From: Comamonadaceae bacterium CG12_big_fil_rev_8_21_14_0_65_59_15
GTDB lineage: Bacteria; Pseudomonadota; Gammaproteobacteria; Burkholderiales; Burkholderiaceae_C
Length of the DNA stretch: 60,782 nucleotides
Assembly (NCBI GenBank): GCA_002786915.1
Contig: PCUV01000082.1
Coordinates: 32,809-93,590, forward strand
Reading direction: 5' to 3'
Each line of letters starts with the position of its first letter. Position 1 is the stretch's first letter. The translations under genes were made by a program, and so were the position numbers. The notes under the pieces were generated by a model. That model made no database searches, was not told where the DNA came from, and saw nothing but the letters and a program-made list of their open reading frames with translations. Shown one piece after another: positions 34,357 to 42,737 of the stretch.

Positions 34357-35280
34357 TCAGCAAGACCGGTTGACCACCCAGTTGGCCAACGCTTGCAAGG
34401 CTTGCGTGTCGCCGAGGCCACTGTCTGCCAGTGCCTGGACGGCTTGGTCGTGCAAACTTTGCGCATAGGCACCGGCCGCTGTCAGCCCCATCAGCGACAC
34501 ATACGTGGGTTTGTCGGCCGCAGCGTCTTTGCCCGCAGTTTTACCCAGCGTGGCGGAATCAGCGGTCACGTCCAGCATGTCATCCACCACCTGAAACGCC
34601 AGCCCGATCGCAGCACCATACGTCTGCAAAGCCGCTTGCGCCTGCGCAGATGCGCTGCCACAGGCCGCGCCCATCATCACACTGGCTTGCAACAGCGCAC
34701 CGGTCTTGAGCCGGTGCATCTCACGCAACTGTGCCTCAGTCAGATGCAGCCCCACGCTGGCCAAGTCAATCGCCTGACCACCGGCCATGCCCGCGCAACC
34801 TGCTGCGCGCGACAGCAGGCGGCACAGCTGCGCCTGCTGCGCCGCACTGATCACGCCCACATCAGGGGTAAGTAGCTCAAACGCCAGCGCCTGCAAGGCG
34901 TCGCCGGCCAGCATGGCCACCGCCTCGCCAAATTGCACGTGCACGGTGGGCTTGCCACGGCGCAACACGTCGTTGTCCATGCACGGCATGTCGTCGTGCA
35001 CCAGAGAATAGGCGTGGATCAACTCGGTGGCACAGGCCGCGCGCAAGGCGGCTTCATGGCCTGGGGGTGCGCCGGTGGCTTGCGCTGTAGCCAGCACCAA
35101 CAGCGGGCGCAAACGCTTGCCGCCGCCTTGCACGGCGTAGCGCATGGCAGCCATCAGGTCAGCGGGTGCCTGATGGCCCATATCGGCCGTGGTGGCGATG
35201 CTGACCCAGGTATCGAGCGCGTGCTCTACCGCAGCTAACTGAGCTGCCATCCAAGGCTGAAAATCAAACGCGGCGCTCAT
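34357..35280 (-). CDS. ispA: Farnesyl diphosphate synthase (polyprenyl synthetase)
   Basis: 307 residues. The first aspartate-rich motif DDMPCMDND (about 95-103) and second DDMLDVTAD (about 231) are intact, as is [11 protein letters not shown] near the start. It condenses IPP with DMAPP and GPP to give FPP for quinones and undecaprenyl phosphate. Its ATG overlaps the xseB stop by 4 bp, giving the classical xseB-ispA-dxs operon. Chain length (C15) is inferred from family and context. Confidence 0.95.
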   Translation of the reverse strand: MSAAFDFQPWMAAQLAAVEHALDTWVSIATTADMGHQAPADLMAAMRYAVQGGGKRLRPLLVLATAQATGAPPGHEAALRAACATELIHAYSLVHDDMPCMDNDVLRRGKPTVHVQFGEAVAMLAGDALQALAFELLTPDVGVISAAQQAQLCRLLSRAAGCAGMAGGQAIDLASVGLHLTEAQLREMHRLKTGALLQASVMMGAACGSASAQAQAALQTYGAAIGLAFQVVDDMLDVTADSATLGKTAGKDAAADKPTYVSLMGLTAAGAYAQSLHDQAVQALADSGLGDTQALQALANWVVNRSC

Positions 35281-35519
35281 GGCGCATCTGCCGCCCAGGT
35301 GGAGAGCACGCCCTGGTCGAGCACCTTGACCTGCTCTTGCACGGTTTGCAGCCGGTCACGGCAAAACGCCAGCAACTCGGCACCGCGCTGGTATTGCCCC
35401 AGCAGCTGTTCCAGCGGCATGTCACCCGATTCGAGTCGCGCCACCAGTTGTTCCAGCTCTTGCACTGCGGCTTCGTAGCTGACTGGCGCAGCAGAAACGG
35501 AATGGGTCACTTTGGCCAT
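35277..35519 (-). CDS. xseB: Exodeoxyribonuclease VII small subunit
   Basis: 80 residues from ATG 35519 (MAKVTHSVS); the upstream open frame lacks similarity. The pattern [32 protein letters not shown] and LAFCRDRL is the whole XseB helical hairpin. It binds the large subunit XseA (not in this window) to form the single-strand DNA exonuclease. It overlaps ispA by 4 bp and heads the operon. Confidence 0.95.
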   Translation of the reverse strand: MAKVTHSVSAAPVSYEAAVQELEQLVARLESGDMPLEQLLGQYQRGAELLAFCRDRLQTVQEQVKVLDQGVLSTWAADAP

Positions 35520-35559
35520 AAACTGTGCTATTCCCAGATGAAAAGCGTGCATTTTAGGC

Positions 35560-35587
35560 GTGACCCCGTCAGCCCACTGACTACAAT
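35560..35587 (+). promoter_or_regulatory. Sigma-70-type promoter of the Rieske oxygenase gene
   Basis: GTGACC (35560-35565), a 16-bp spacer and TACAAT (35582-35587). Four of six bases match at -35 and five of six at -10. Transcription would begin near 35594, leaving a 70-nt leader that contains the hairpin at 35603-35625. Confidence 0.45.
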
Positions 35588-35602
35588 GACAACACCAACG
35601 TG

Positions 35603-35625
35603 AACCGGTTCTCTCCGGTTTTTTT
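35603..35625 (+). terminator. Terminator-like hairpin in the leader of the Rieske oxygenase gene
   Basis: AACCGG-TTCTCT-CCGGTT followed by TTTTT. It has the form of an intrinsic terminator, yet lies between divergent genes and about 10 nt after the predicted start of the plus-strand message, so it may act as an attenuator. The stem is only 6 bp. Confidence 0.5.
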
Positions 35626-35666
35626 ATTGGCACCGCTGGTGCATCCCTCTGTGGGTCGGCTTACCC

Positions 35667-36788
35667 ATGACCAATTTTGAACCGCAACAAGCCCATGGCC
35701 CTTTGCCTGTGGGCGTCTATGCTGATCCCGCGCTGTATCAGCGCGAATTGCAAACCCTGTTTCAACATGGGCCGCGCTACGTCGGCCATGCTTTGAGCGT
35801 CCCCAACGTGGGTGACTACCAAGCCTTGCCCCAAGAGGGCGAGGGCCGCGCGCTGCTGCACACTGGTCGCGGCGTAGAACTAGTGTCCAACGTGTGCCGT
35901 CACCGGCAGGCGGTGATGCTCAAGGGGCGCGGTCAATTGGGCACAGACGGCAGTGCAGGCAACATCGTCTGCCCGATCCACCGCTGGACTTACGCCGCAC
36001 AGGGGCAGCAACCCGCAGGGCAGCTCATCGGTGCACCGCATTTTCCGCAAGACCCTGGCCTGAACCTGTCCAACTATCTGCTGCAAAACTGGAACGGGCT
36101 GCTGTTTGAAGCCGCCGGGCGCGACGTGGCACAAGACCTGGCCGGGCTGACCGAGCGCGCCCAGCTCGATTTTTCGGGCTACGTGTTGGACAAGGTGGAA
36201 ATGCACACCTGCAACTACAACTGGAAGACGTTCATTGAGGTGTATCTGGAGGACTACCACGTGGCCCCTTTCCACCCGGGGCTGGGACACTTCGTCACCT
36301 GTGATGACCTGCGCTGGACGTTTGGCGAACAGTATTCCGTGCAGACCGTGGGCGTTTCCAAAGCGTTTGGTAGGCCGGGCTCGCCCGTGTACCAGCGCTG
36401 GCACGACGCGCTGCTGGCCTACCGAGGCGGCAAGTTGCCCGAGCGCGGGGCCCTCTGGCTCACCTACTACCCGCATATCATGGTCGAGTGGTACCCGCAT
36501 GTGCTCACCGTCTCCACCCTGCACCCGATGGCGCCTGACAAGACCCTCAATATGGTGGCGTTTTTTTACCCCGAAGAGATCGCTGCGTTCGAGCGTGAGT
36601 TTGTGCAGGCGCAGCAGGCGGCCTACATGGAAACTTGCCTTGAAGACGACGAGATTGGCGAACGCATGGACGCTGGCCGGCGGGCGCTGCTGGCGCGTGG
36701 TGACAATGAAGTGGGGCCGTACCAAAGCCCGATGGAAGACGGCATGCGCCACTTTCACACCTGGTACCGCCGATGGATGGATCTTTAA
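35667..36788 (+). CDS. Rieske non-heme iron oxygenase, alpha-subunit type
   Basis: 373 residues. The Rieske [2Fe-2S] ligands are Cys77-x-His79 and Cys102-x2-His105 (VCRHR and CPIHRW). The catalytic iron site is in EDYHVAPFHPG, with His198 and His203 and a later carboxylate. The fold is that of ring-hydroxylating and choline-monooxygenase-like enzymes. No reductase or beta subunit is nearby, so the substrate is unknown and electrons must come from elsewhere. The Shine-Dalgarno before ATG 35667 is weak. It is divergent from xseB. Confidence 0.9.
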   Translation: MTNFEPQQAHGPLPVGVYADPALYQRELQTLFQHGPRYVGHALSVPNVGDYQALPQEGEGRALLHTGRGVELVSNVCRHRQAVMLKGRGQLGTDGSAGNIVCPIHRWTYAAQGQQPAGQLIGAPHFPQDPGLNLSNYLLQNWNGLLFEAAGRDVAQDLAGLTERAQLDFSGYVLDKVEMHTCNYNWKTFIEVYLEDYHVAPFHPGLGHFVTCDDLRWTFGEQYSVQTVGVSKAFGRPGSPVYQRWHDALLAYRGGKLPERGALWLTYYPHIMVEWYPHVLTVSTLHPMAPDKTLNMVAFFYPEEIAAFEREFVQAQQAAYMETCLEDDEIGERMDAGRRALLARGDNEVGPYQSPMEDGMRHFHTWYRRWMDL

Positions 36789-36802
36789 ATACTCTGTTTA
36801 AC

Positions 36803-36845
36803 ATAGCTGCTTGCGCTTGTTTCATAAGGGCAAAAGGCCAATTTC
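36803..36845. repeat. Dispersed comamonad-type repeat, copy before the EamA gene
   Basis: ATAGCTGCTTGCGCTTG, then TTCATAAGGGC and AAAAGGCC. The order of blocks is the same as in the copy at 34295. It fills most of the 67-bp gap between the Rieske and permease genes. Confidence 0.6.
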
Positions 36846-36855
36846 TTCTATAAAA

Positions 36856-37743
36856 ATGCAAGCCCTGTGGATGGTGTTGGCGTCGTTTCTTTTTGCCACC
36901 ATGGCGGTGGGCATCAAGGTGGCATCGACCAGTTTCAACCTGTTTGAGCTGGTCTTTTACCGCGGCGTGGTCAGCATGGTCTTCATGGCGCTGGCACTGC
37001 GCTCGCGCGGGGTGGCGCTGCGCACGCCCGTGCCATGGATGCACGCCTGGCGCACGGTGGTGGGTGTGACCGCCATGGCAGCCTGGTTTTACGCCATTGC
37101 CCATTTGTCTTTGCCCACAGCCATGACGCTCAATTACATGAGCGGCGTCTGGGTGGCGGCGTTTGTGGTGGGCGGCGCGCTGCTGTACGGCAAGGCCACG
37201 CCGCAGGGGTCGCTGCTGGCCACCGTTTTAGCGGGTTTTGCGGGTGTGGTCATCATGCTGCGCCCTTCGCTGGATCAAAGCCAGTTGTTTGCCGGGCTGG
37301 TGGGCTTGCTGTCGGGGCTGGCCGCATCGCTGGCGTATTTGCAGGTGACTGCGCTGGGCAAGGTGGGCGAACCCGAGGGCCGCACCGTGTTTTACTTTGC
37401 CGTGGGCACGGCCTTCATTGGTTTGGCCGGCGCCAGTTGGGTCGGCTGGACGCCCTGGGCCAGCGTGCGCTGGCAAGCCGGCGCCTGGCTGGTGCCACTG
37501 GGGGTGCTCGCGTCGTTGGGGCAATGGAGCATGACGCGCGCTTTCAGCCGGGGTGCCACGCTGCTGGTGGCCAACCTGCAGTATTCGGGCATTGTGTTTG
37601 GTGCCTTCTACGGCCTGTGGTTGCTGGACGACACCCTTGACCCGCGTGAATGGCTGGGCATGACGATCATTGTGGTCAGCGGGATCGCCGCTACCGCGTT
37701 GCGTAACCGTGTGCTGCCCGACAACGCCGCAGAAGAACATTAA
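36856..37743 (+). CDS. EamA/DMT-family transporter
   Basis: 295 residues from ATG 36856 (MQALWMVLASFLFA). About ten membrane helices form two EamA repeats; the first has FELVFYRGVVSMVFMALALR, the second YLQVTALGKVGEPEGRTVFY. Such proteins export or import small metabolites; the substrate is unknown. The ribosome site is poor, and the gene may be read through from the Rieske gene. It is followed after 20 bp by the sulfurtransferase. Confidence 0.92.
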   Translation: MQALWMVLASFLFATMAVGIKVASTSFNLFELVFYRGVVSMVFMALALRSRGVALRTPVPWMHAWRTVVGVTAMAAWFYAIAHLSLPTAMTLNYMSGVWVAAFVVGGALLYGKATPQGSLLATVLAGFAGVVIMLRPSLDQSQLFAGLVGLLSGLAASLAYLQVTALGKVGEPEGRTVFYFAVGTAFIGLAGASWVGWTPWASVRWQAGAWLVPLGVLASLGQWSMTRAFSRGATLLVANLQYSGIVFGAFYGLWLLDDTLDPREWLGMTIIVVSGIAATALRNRVLPDNAAEEH

Positions 37744-37763
37744 ATACTTTCAGGAGACCTTGG

Positions 37764-38636
37764 ATGTACACCACGCTCATATCCGTGCCCCAACTGCAAG
37801 CGCTTCAAAAAAGCTCGGCGCCGCTGGTCGTGTTTGACTGCAGCTTTGAGCTGAGTCAGCCCGCCGCGGGAGACGCCCAATACGCGCAGTGCCACATTGC
37901 AGGCGCGCTGCGCGCCGACCTGGACCGGCATTTGAGCGCACACGGCTCAGCAGATGCCGCCAGCGGGGGCCGACACCCGCTGCCCGCGCGTGAAAAATTC
38001 GCCGCCTGGATCGGTGCCATGGGCGTGCAGCCGGGCACGCAGGTGGTTACCTACGACCGCCAAGGAATGGTGTATTGCGGTCGCTTGTGGTGGATGCTGA
38101 AATGGCTGGGGCACGACGCGGTGGCGGTGCTCGACGGCGGGTTTCAAGCCTGGCAAGATGCCGCTGGCCAAGTGCAAGCGGGTCACGCAACAGCCCCAGA
38201 CCCGCGCAAATTTCATGCATCAAATTACCCTCTAGCCCCTACCAAATATGCGTTGGTAGCTGCTGATAACGTAGCAAAACAATTGGGCCAACCGCAGCAA
38301 ACCATTCTGGATGCGCGCGGTGCGCCGCGCTTTCGGGGTGAGGTGGAGCCACTGGATCCCGTGGCCGGGCATATCCCCGGCGCACTCAACCGCGTTTACA
38401 GCGACAACCTGACGCCACAAGGCTGCTTCAAGTCACCCGCGCAATTACGCCGCGAATTTGAAGCCTTGCTGGCCGGGCGCGACTCGGCCACGGTGGTGCA
38501 CCACTGCGGCAGCGGCGTCAGCGCTATCCCCAACCTGATCGCCATGGAAATCGCCGGTTTTGGCCCCACCACCCTGTACGCAGGCAGTTGGAGCGACTGG
38601 TGCAGCGACCCCCGCCGCCCCGTGGCGCAAGGCTGA
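37764..38636 (+). CDS. sseA: Two-domain sulfurtransferase (thiosulfate/3-mercaptopyruvate type)
   Basis: 290 residues with two rhodanese domains: an inactive N-terminal one (1 to about 145) and a catalytic one with HHCGSGVSAIPN, active Cys248. The CGSGVS loop fits mercaptopyruvate sulfurtransferase better than CRxGx[RT] rhodanese. AGGAGACC precedes ATG 37764. The linker between the domains (SNYPLAPTKYALVAADN) is encoded by a copy of the dispersed repeat (38221-38267), so it differs from relatives in length or sequence there. Confidence 0.93.
   Translation: MYTTLISVPQLQALQKSSAPLVVFDCSFELSQPAAGDAQYAQCHIAGALRADLDRHLSAHGSADAASGGRHPLPAREKFAAWIGAMGVQPGTQVVTYDRQGMVYCGRLWWMLKWLGHDAVAVLDGGFQAWQDAAGQVQAGHATAPDPRKFHASNYPLAPTKYALVAADNVAKQLGQPQQTILDARGAPRFRGEVEPLDPVAGHIPGALNRVYSDNLTPQGCFKSPAQLRREFEALLAGRDSATVVHHCGSGVSAIPNLIAMEIAGFGPTTLYAGSWSDWCSDPRRPVAQG
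38221..38267. repeat. Dispersed repeat copy within sseA (reverse orientation)
   Basis: On the minus strand it reads AGCAGCTACC, ACGCATAT, then GGGGCTAGAGG, in the same block order as the copies at 23686 and 34295. It lies in frame in the interdomain linker of the sulfurtransferase. Confidence 0.5.
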
Positions 38637-38645
38637 CGGGCACGC

Positions 38646-38674
38646 TGGCTTGTCAGGTTTTTTCTGACAAGCCA
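38646..38674. terminator. Strong hairpin after sseA
   Basis: A perfect 11-bp stem TGGCTTGTCAG / CTGACAAGCCA around a GTTTTTT loop, 9 bp after the sulfurtransferase stop. It has no T-run after the stem, so it may be a rho-independent variant or an mRNA 3' end stabiliser. It separates sseA from flhDC. Confidence 0.6.
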
Positions 38675-38816
38675 TGTCACCCGCGCTGACACGCGCAATA
38701 TCCAAATGCTGATTCAAGTTTTTGACGTGGGCTTCCAGAATCGGTTTCATGGTGGTGAACAAAGCAATTGAGCCCAAAACACCATCCAATTTATTGAACC
38801 CCATTTGGAGCCCATC

Positions 38817-39143
38817 ATGAACGACGACCAACTCTCGCAAGAAATTCGCGACGCCAACCTGACTTACCTGATGTTGGCGCAAAACGTGATCCGCAAGGAC
38901 AAGGCCGAAGCGCTGTTCCGCCTGGGCATTTCTGAAGAATCGGCCGATCTGATTGCCCTGTTGTCACCCGCGCAAATTGTCAAGATTGCCAGCAGCCCGA
39001 TGCTGTTGTGCCGCTTCCGGGTGGACGACGACATGGTGTGGGGCCTGCTCACCAACCACACACCGTCCAAGGTGGACAACGATGCCACAACCAAACTGCA
39101 CGCCAGCATTTTGATGGCCGGCAAGTACGCACAAGCACTGTAA
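38817..39143 (+). CDS. flhD: Flagellar master regulator subunit FlhD
   Basis: 108 residues from ATG 38817 (TTTGGAG upstream). The helical core EIRDANLTYLMLAQNVIRKD, with AEALFRLGIS and LLSPAQIVKIASS, is typical FlhD. With FlhC it forms the FlhD4C2 activator of class II flagellar promoters. It is 10 bp before flhC, in one operon, and heads the whole motility block. Confidence 0.97.
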   Translation: MNDDQLSQEIRDANLTYLMLAQNVIRKDKAEALFRLGISEESADLIALLSPAQIVKIASSPMLLCRFRVDDDMVWGLLTNHTPSKVDNDATTKLHASILMAGKYAQAL

Positions 39144-39153
39144 GGAGCACATC

Positions 39154-39699
39154 ATGGCCACCGTATCTACCAAAAGTGTTCGTAACGACTCCAAACAGGT
39201 TGAACGCGCGATTGCGCTGATCGAACTGGGCGCACGCCTGCAAGTGCTTGAGAGCGAAACCACACTCTCTTACGAGCGCCTGCTGCGCCTGTACAAGGAA
39301 GTGGCGGGCAAGTCGCCGTCCAAGGGGCAACTGCCGTTTTCCACCGACTGGTTCCTGAGCTGGCAGCCCAACATCCACTCGTCGCTGTTTCTCAATACCT
39401 ACGAGTACCTGAGCAAGGTGAGCGCGCTGGACGACATTGACGCGCTGATGAAAGCGTATCGGCTGTATGTGGAACAAATGCGCAGTTGCCAACTGGAGCC
39501 ACTGCTAACCATTACCCGCGCCTGGCGCCTGGTGAAGTTTGTTGACAACAACATGCTGGCGATGACCACCTGCAGCAAATGCGGCGGCCATTTTGTGACT
39601 GAACCCTATGAAAACGCACGCCATTTTGAATGCGGGTTGTGTACGCCACCGGCCCGCGCGGGCAAAGGGGGCGTCGCTGGCGGCTTGCTGTTGCACTGA
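39154..39699 (+). CDS. flhC: Flagellar master regulator subunit FlhC
   Basis: 181 residues, AAGGAGCACATC upstream. The zinc site is formed by CSKCGG and CGLC (two CxxC pairs, about residues 141-163). The N-terminal helical part carries LIELGARLQVLESETTLSYERL. It binds DNA together with FlhD. motA follows 52 bp downstream. Confidence 0.97.
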   Translation: MATVSTKSVRNDSKQVERAIALIELGARLQVLESETTLSYERLLRLYKEVAGKSPSKGQLPFSTDWFLSWQPNIHSSLFLNTYEYLSKVSALDDIDALMKAYRLYVEQMRSCQLEPLLTITRAWRLVKFVDNNMLAMTTCSKCGGHFVTEPYENARHFECGLCTPPARAGKGGVAGGLLLH

Positions 39700-39751
39700 A
39701 AAACCCGTCGCGGGCTTCTGAAGCCAGCGCTTCGCATTAAACTGTTGCCCT

Positions 39752-40609
39752 ATGTTTGTATTAGTTGGCTGGCTCATCGTGATGGTATGCGTCTTTGGCG
39801 TGTTCATCTTTCACGGTGGCAATATTTCGGTGGTACTCAAGGCTTTACCCTTCGAGCTGATCACCATTGGCGGGGCCACCGCCGGTGCTTTTGTGGCCAA
39901 CAACCAGATGAAAGTCATCAAGGCCAGCGTTAAAGGCCTGGGCACTTGCTTCAAAGGCAGCAAATACACCAAGGCGCGCTATATGGATTTGCTGGCGCTG
40001 ATGTACGATATTTTGCAAAAAGCGCGCAAAGAAGGCTTGATGGCGATTGAAAAAGACGTGGAAGAACCCGAATCCTCTGAGCTTTTCAAGAAGCACGGGG
40101 CCGTGGGCAGCGACCACCATGTGGTCGAGTTCATTACCGACTACCTGCGCATGATGGTCTCGGGCAACCTGAACGCCCACGAGATTGAATCGCTCATGGA
40201 CAGCGAAATCGACACCCACCACGCGGAAGAGCACGCCGCCGTTGCAGCGCTGCAACGTGTGGCCGGTGGTTTGCCGGCGTTTGGTATCGTGGCAGCCGTG
40301 CTGGGCGTGGTGAACACCATGGGGTCGGTGGGGCAACCACCAGCGGTGCTGGGCGGGATGATTGCATCCGCTTTGGTCGGCACGTTTTTGGGTATTTTGC
40401 TGGCCTACGCGTTTGCCGAGCCGCTGGCTGGCTTGCTGGAACAAAAGGTGGAAGAAGCGGGCAAAGAGTTTCAATGCATCAAGACCACGCTGCTGGCCAG
40501 TATGCAGGGCTACAACCCGGCCACTGCGATCGAGTTCGGGCGCAAGGTACTTTTCTCTACCGACCGCCCCACTTTTGTCGAGTTGGAAACCTTCGTCAAG
40601 AAGAAATAA
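39752..40609 (+). CDS. motA: Flagellar stator protein MotA
   Basis: 285 residues, four membrane helices and a large cytoplasmic loop. The conserved GGLPAFGIVAAVLGVVNTMG and GTFLGILLAYAFAEPLAG segments match MotA helices 3 and 4, and PFELITIGGATAGAF is helix 2. It forms the proton-driven stator with MotB, which starts 18 bp later. The Shine-Dalgarno is weak. Confidence 0.97.
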   Translation: MFVLVGWLIVMVCVFGVFIFHGGNISVVLKALPFELITIGGATAGAFVANNQMKVIKASVKGLGTCFKGSKYTKARYMDLLALMYDILQKARKEGLMAIEKDVEEPESSELFKKHGAVGSDHHVVEFITDYLRMMVSGNLNAHEIESLMDSEIDTHHAEEHAAVAALQRVAGGLPAFGIVAAVLGVVNTMGSVGQPPAVLGGMIASALVGTFLGILLAYAFAEPLAGLLEQKVEEAGKEFQCIKTTLLASMQGYNPATAIEFGRKVLFSTDRPTFVELETFVKKK

Positions 40610-40627
40610 GCCCATTCAGGTAACAAC

Positions 40628-41521
40628 ATGGCGAGCGATGCCAAGAAACTCCAACCCATCATCATCAAGCGCATAAAAAAAGCTGGTCATGTGGCGCACG
40701 GTGGTGCCTGGAAGATTGCTTACGCCGACTTTGTGACCGCCATGATGGCGTTTTTTTTATTGATGTGGCTGCTGGGCAGCACGTCTGAGGGCGACAAAAA
40801 AGGCTTGTCTGATTACTTTCAGTCGCCGTTGAAAGTGGCCATGCAGGGAGGCACAGGTGCGGGCGCCAGCCAGAGCATCATCAACGGTGGCGGCAATGAC
40901 CTGACTCAAACCGCGGGTCAGGCCAAACGCGGCGACGGCGCGGACGCCAAAGCCAAACGCAACTCAGGCGATCAGGCCAAGGCGGCGCGAGCCAAGCAAG
41001 ACGCGCAAAAGCTGGCACAGATCAGTGCCAAGATCAGCGGCATTATTTCGGGCACGCCCAAGTTGGCAGAGTTCAGTGACCAAATCAAATTGGCCATCAC
41101 GCCCGATGGGCTGCAAATACAGATTGTGGACGACCAGAAACGCCCCATGTTTGACAGTGGCAGCGCCAGTGTCAAGCCTTACATGCGCGAAATTCTGCAA
41201 CTTATTGGCGAAGCGTTGGTGGACGTGGACAACAAGATCAGCATGGAAGGCCACACCGACAAAACGCCGTATGGCAGTGGTGTGCGCGGCTACAGCAACT
41301 GGGAACTGTCCGCCGACCGCGCCAATGCAACGCGGCGCGAGCTGGTCGCCGTGGGTTTGCCCGACGAAAAAATGGCGCGTGTGATGGGGTTGGCATCCAG
41401 CGTTTTGTTTGACCCCGAGAATCCGACCAGTCCAAGCAACCGTAGAATCAGCATTACTGTCTTGACGCGGGAAGCAGAAGAGCGTCTGTTGGGGCCTCGT
41501 CCCGCTCAGGCAGCCCAATGA
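40628..41521 (+). CDS. motB: Flagellar stator protein MotB
   Basis: 297 residues. The single N-terminal helix AYADFVTAMMAFFLLMWLLG contains the proton-carrying aspartate. A plug and Ala/Lys/Gly-rich linker follow, then the C-terminal OmpA-like peptidoglycan-binding domain (ISMEGHTDKTPYGSGVRGYS, NWELSADRANATRREL). It anchors the stator to the wall. Confidence 0.97.
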   Translation: MASDAKKLQPIIIKRIKKAGHVAHGGAWKIAYADFVTAMMAFFLLMWLLGSTSEGDKKGLSDYFQSPLKVAMQGGTGAGASQSIINGGGNDLTQTAGQAKRGDGADAKAKRNSGDQAKAARAKQDAQKLAQISAKISGIISGTPKLAEFSDQIKLAITPDGLQIQIVDDQKRPMFDSGSASVKPYMREILQLIGEALVDVDNKISMEGHTDKTPYGSGVRGYSNWELSADRANATRRELVAVGLPDEKMARVMGLASSVLFDPENPTSPSNRRISITVLTREAEERLLGPRPAQAAQ

Positions 41522-41572
41522 ACGAAAGACAATCGATGCATGATTTTCTAGGTTGCCCAGAAAGGCTGTTGT

Positions 41573-41962
41573 ATGGCCAATGAACTCAAATTTTTGGTGG
41601 TGGACGACTTCTCCACCATGCGTCGGATCGTGCGCAACCTTCTCAAGGAAATTGGCTACTCTGAGGCCGACGAAGCTGAAGATGGCGTGATTGCATTGCA
41701 TAAGCTGCGCAATTCGAACTTTGATTTTGTTGTGAGCGACATCAACATGCCCAACATGAACGGCTTTCAGTTGTTGCAAGAAATCAAGAAAGACGAAAAA
41801 CTCAAACGCATCCCCGTGCTGATGGTGACCGCAGAGGCGCGCAAGGAAGACATCGTGCTGGCCGCGCAGCAAGGAGCCGCTGGCTATATTGTCAAACCGT
41901 TTACCAAGGCCACGCTGGAAGACAAAGTCAACCTGATTCTGACCAAACTGGGGTTGAAATGA
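41573..41962 (+). CDS. cheY: Chemotaxis response regulator CheY
   Basis: 129 residues, a lone receiver domain. The acidic pair Asp11-Asp12, phosphoacceptor Asp56 ([12 protein letters not shown]), Thr86 and Lys108 (YIVKPFT) are all in place. Phospho-CheY switches the flagellar motor. Here it sits with cheZ after motAB rather than in a cheAW cluster, which is not in the window. It overlaps cheZ by 4 bp. Confidence 0.96.
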   Translation: MANELKFLVVDDFSTMRRIVRNLLKEIGYSEADEAEDGVIALHKLRNSNFDFVVSDINMPNMNGFQLLQEIKKDEKLKRIPVLMVTAEARKEDIVLAAQQGAAGYIVKPFTKATLEDKVNLILTKLGLK

Positions 41963-42639
41963 GTGACGACACAGCGACTACGCCAGACACGCAAACGCCT
42001 GGCAACTTGTCACACGATGTGCACCAGCGCATTGGCGTGCTCACGCGTCAATTGCACGACTCGCTGAACGGGCTGGGCCTGACCGAAAAAGTAAAAACGT
42101 GGGCGGGCGAACTGCCCGATGCAAAAAGCCGTTTGTCTTACATTGCACGGCTGACGGGCGAAGCCGCAGAAAAAGTGCTCAACAACGTGGATCAGGCCAA
42201 ACTGCACCACGATCACATCGCCAAGGAAACACGGCGCATCGGTGCCCTGATTGTGCAAGACCCGGTGGCTGCCGTGGCCAAAGGCCATGTGATGAATTTC
42301 ATCAGCGATGTGGAAGAGGCCAGCCAGGAGATCGACAAAAACCTCACCGACATCATGATGGCGCAAGACTTTCATGATCTGACCGGCCAGGTGATTGCCA
42401 AGGTGGTCGGTCTGGCCGCCAGCATTGAAGAGCAATTGATACAGTTGCTCATCGTCACCGCACCATTGGACGCCGCAAGCAACCGGATCGCACCCGAGCC
42501 AACACCCGCAGTACAACCGCCAGTGACCACCGCGCTACAGCCGGTCTTGGCCGGCCCGGCCGTCAACCCCGAAAGTAATCCGGATGTGGTCAAGAGCCAA
42601 TCCGAAGTGGATGATCTACTGGCCAGCCTGGGCTTTTGA
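41959..42639 (+). CDS. cheZ: CheY-P phosphatase CheZ
   Basis: 226 residues. The long helical hairpin contains [17 protein letters not shown], the conserved catalytic stretch with its key Asp and Gln. The C-terminal [13 protein letters not shown] is the CheY-binding peptide, joined by a Pro-rich linker. It dephosphorylates CheY-P. Its ATG overlaps the cheY stop, so the pair is translated together. Confidence 0.96.
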   Translation: MSDDTATTPDTQTPGNLSHDVHQRIGVLTRQLHDSLNGLGLTEKVKTWAGELPDAKSRLSYIARLTGEAAEKVLNNVDQAKLHHDHIAKETRRIGALIVQDPVAAVAKGHVMNFISDVEEASQEIDKNLTDIMMAQDFHDLTGQVIAKVVGLAASIEEQLIQLLIVTAPLDAASNRIAPEPTPAVQPPVTTALQPVLAGPAVNPESNPDVVKSQSEVDDLLASLGF

Positions 42640-42651
42640 AGTCCGCCTGTA

Positions 42652-42697
42652 AATAAGCGGACAAACGCCCCGCTTATTGCCCTTTAGTTTTTAGGGC
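42652..42697. terminator. Tandem hairpins between cheZ and flhB
   Basis: AATAAGCGG / CCGCTTATT (42652-42660, 42670-42678) is a perfect 9-bp stem. It is followed at once by a small GCCCT...AGGGC stem (42679-42697) with an internal TTTTT. Together they probably end or dampen the motAB-cheYZ message. The first stem shares the CGCTTATT core with the dispersed repeat. Confidence 0.45.
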
Positions 42698-42737
42698 AGC
42701 CAAAGACAATGGGAAGAACACAAGATGTTTTTCCCCC

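Noticed and set aside
38445..38882. 145-codon minus-strand frame over the end of sseA and start of flhD
   Set aside because: It overlaps two solid genes and crosses a hairpin; no family pattern beyond some helical-looking text.
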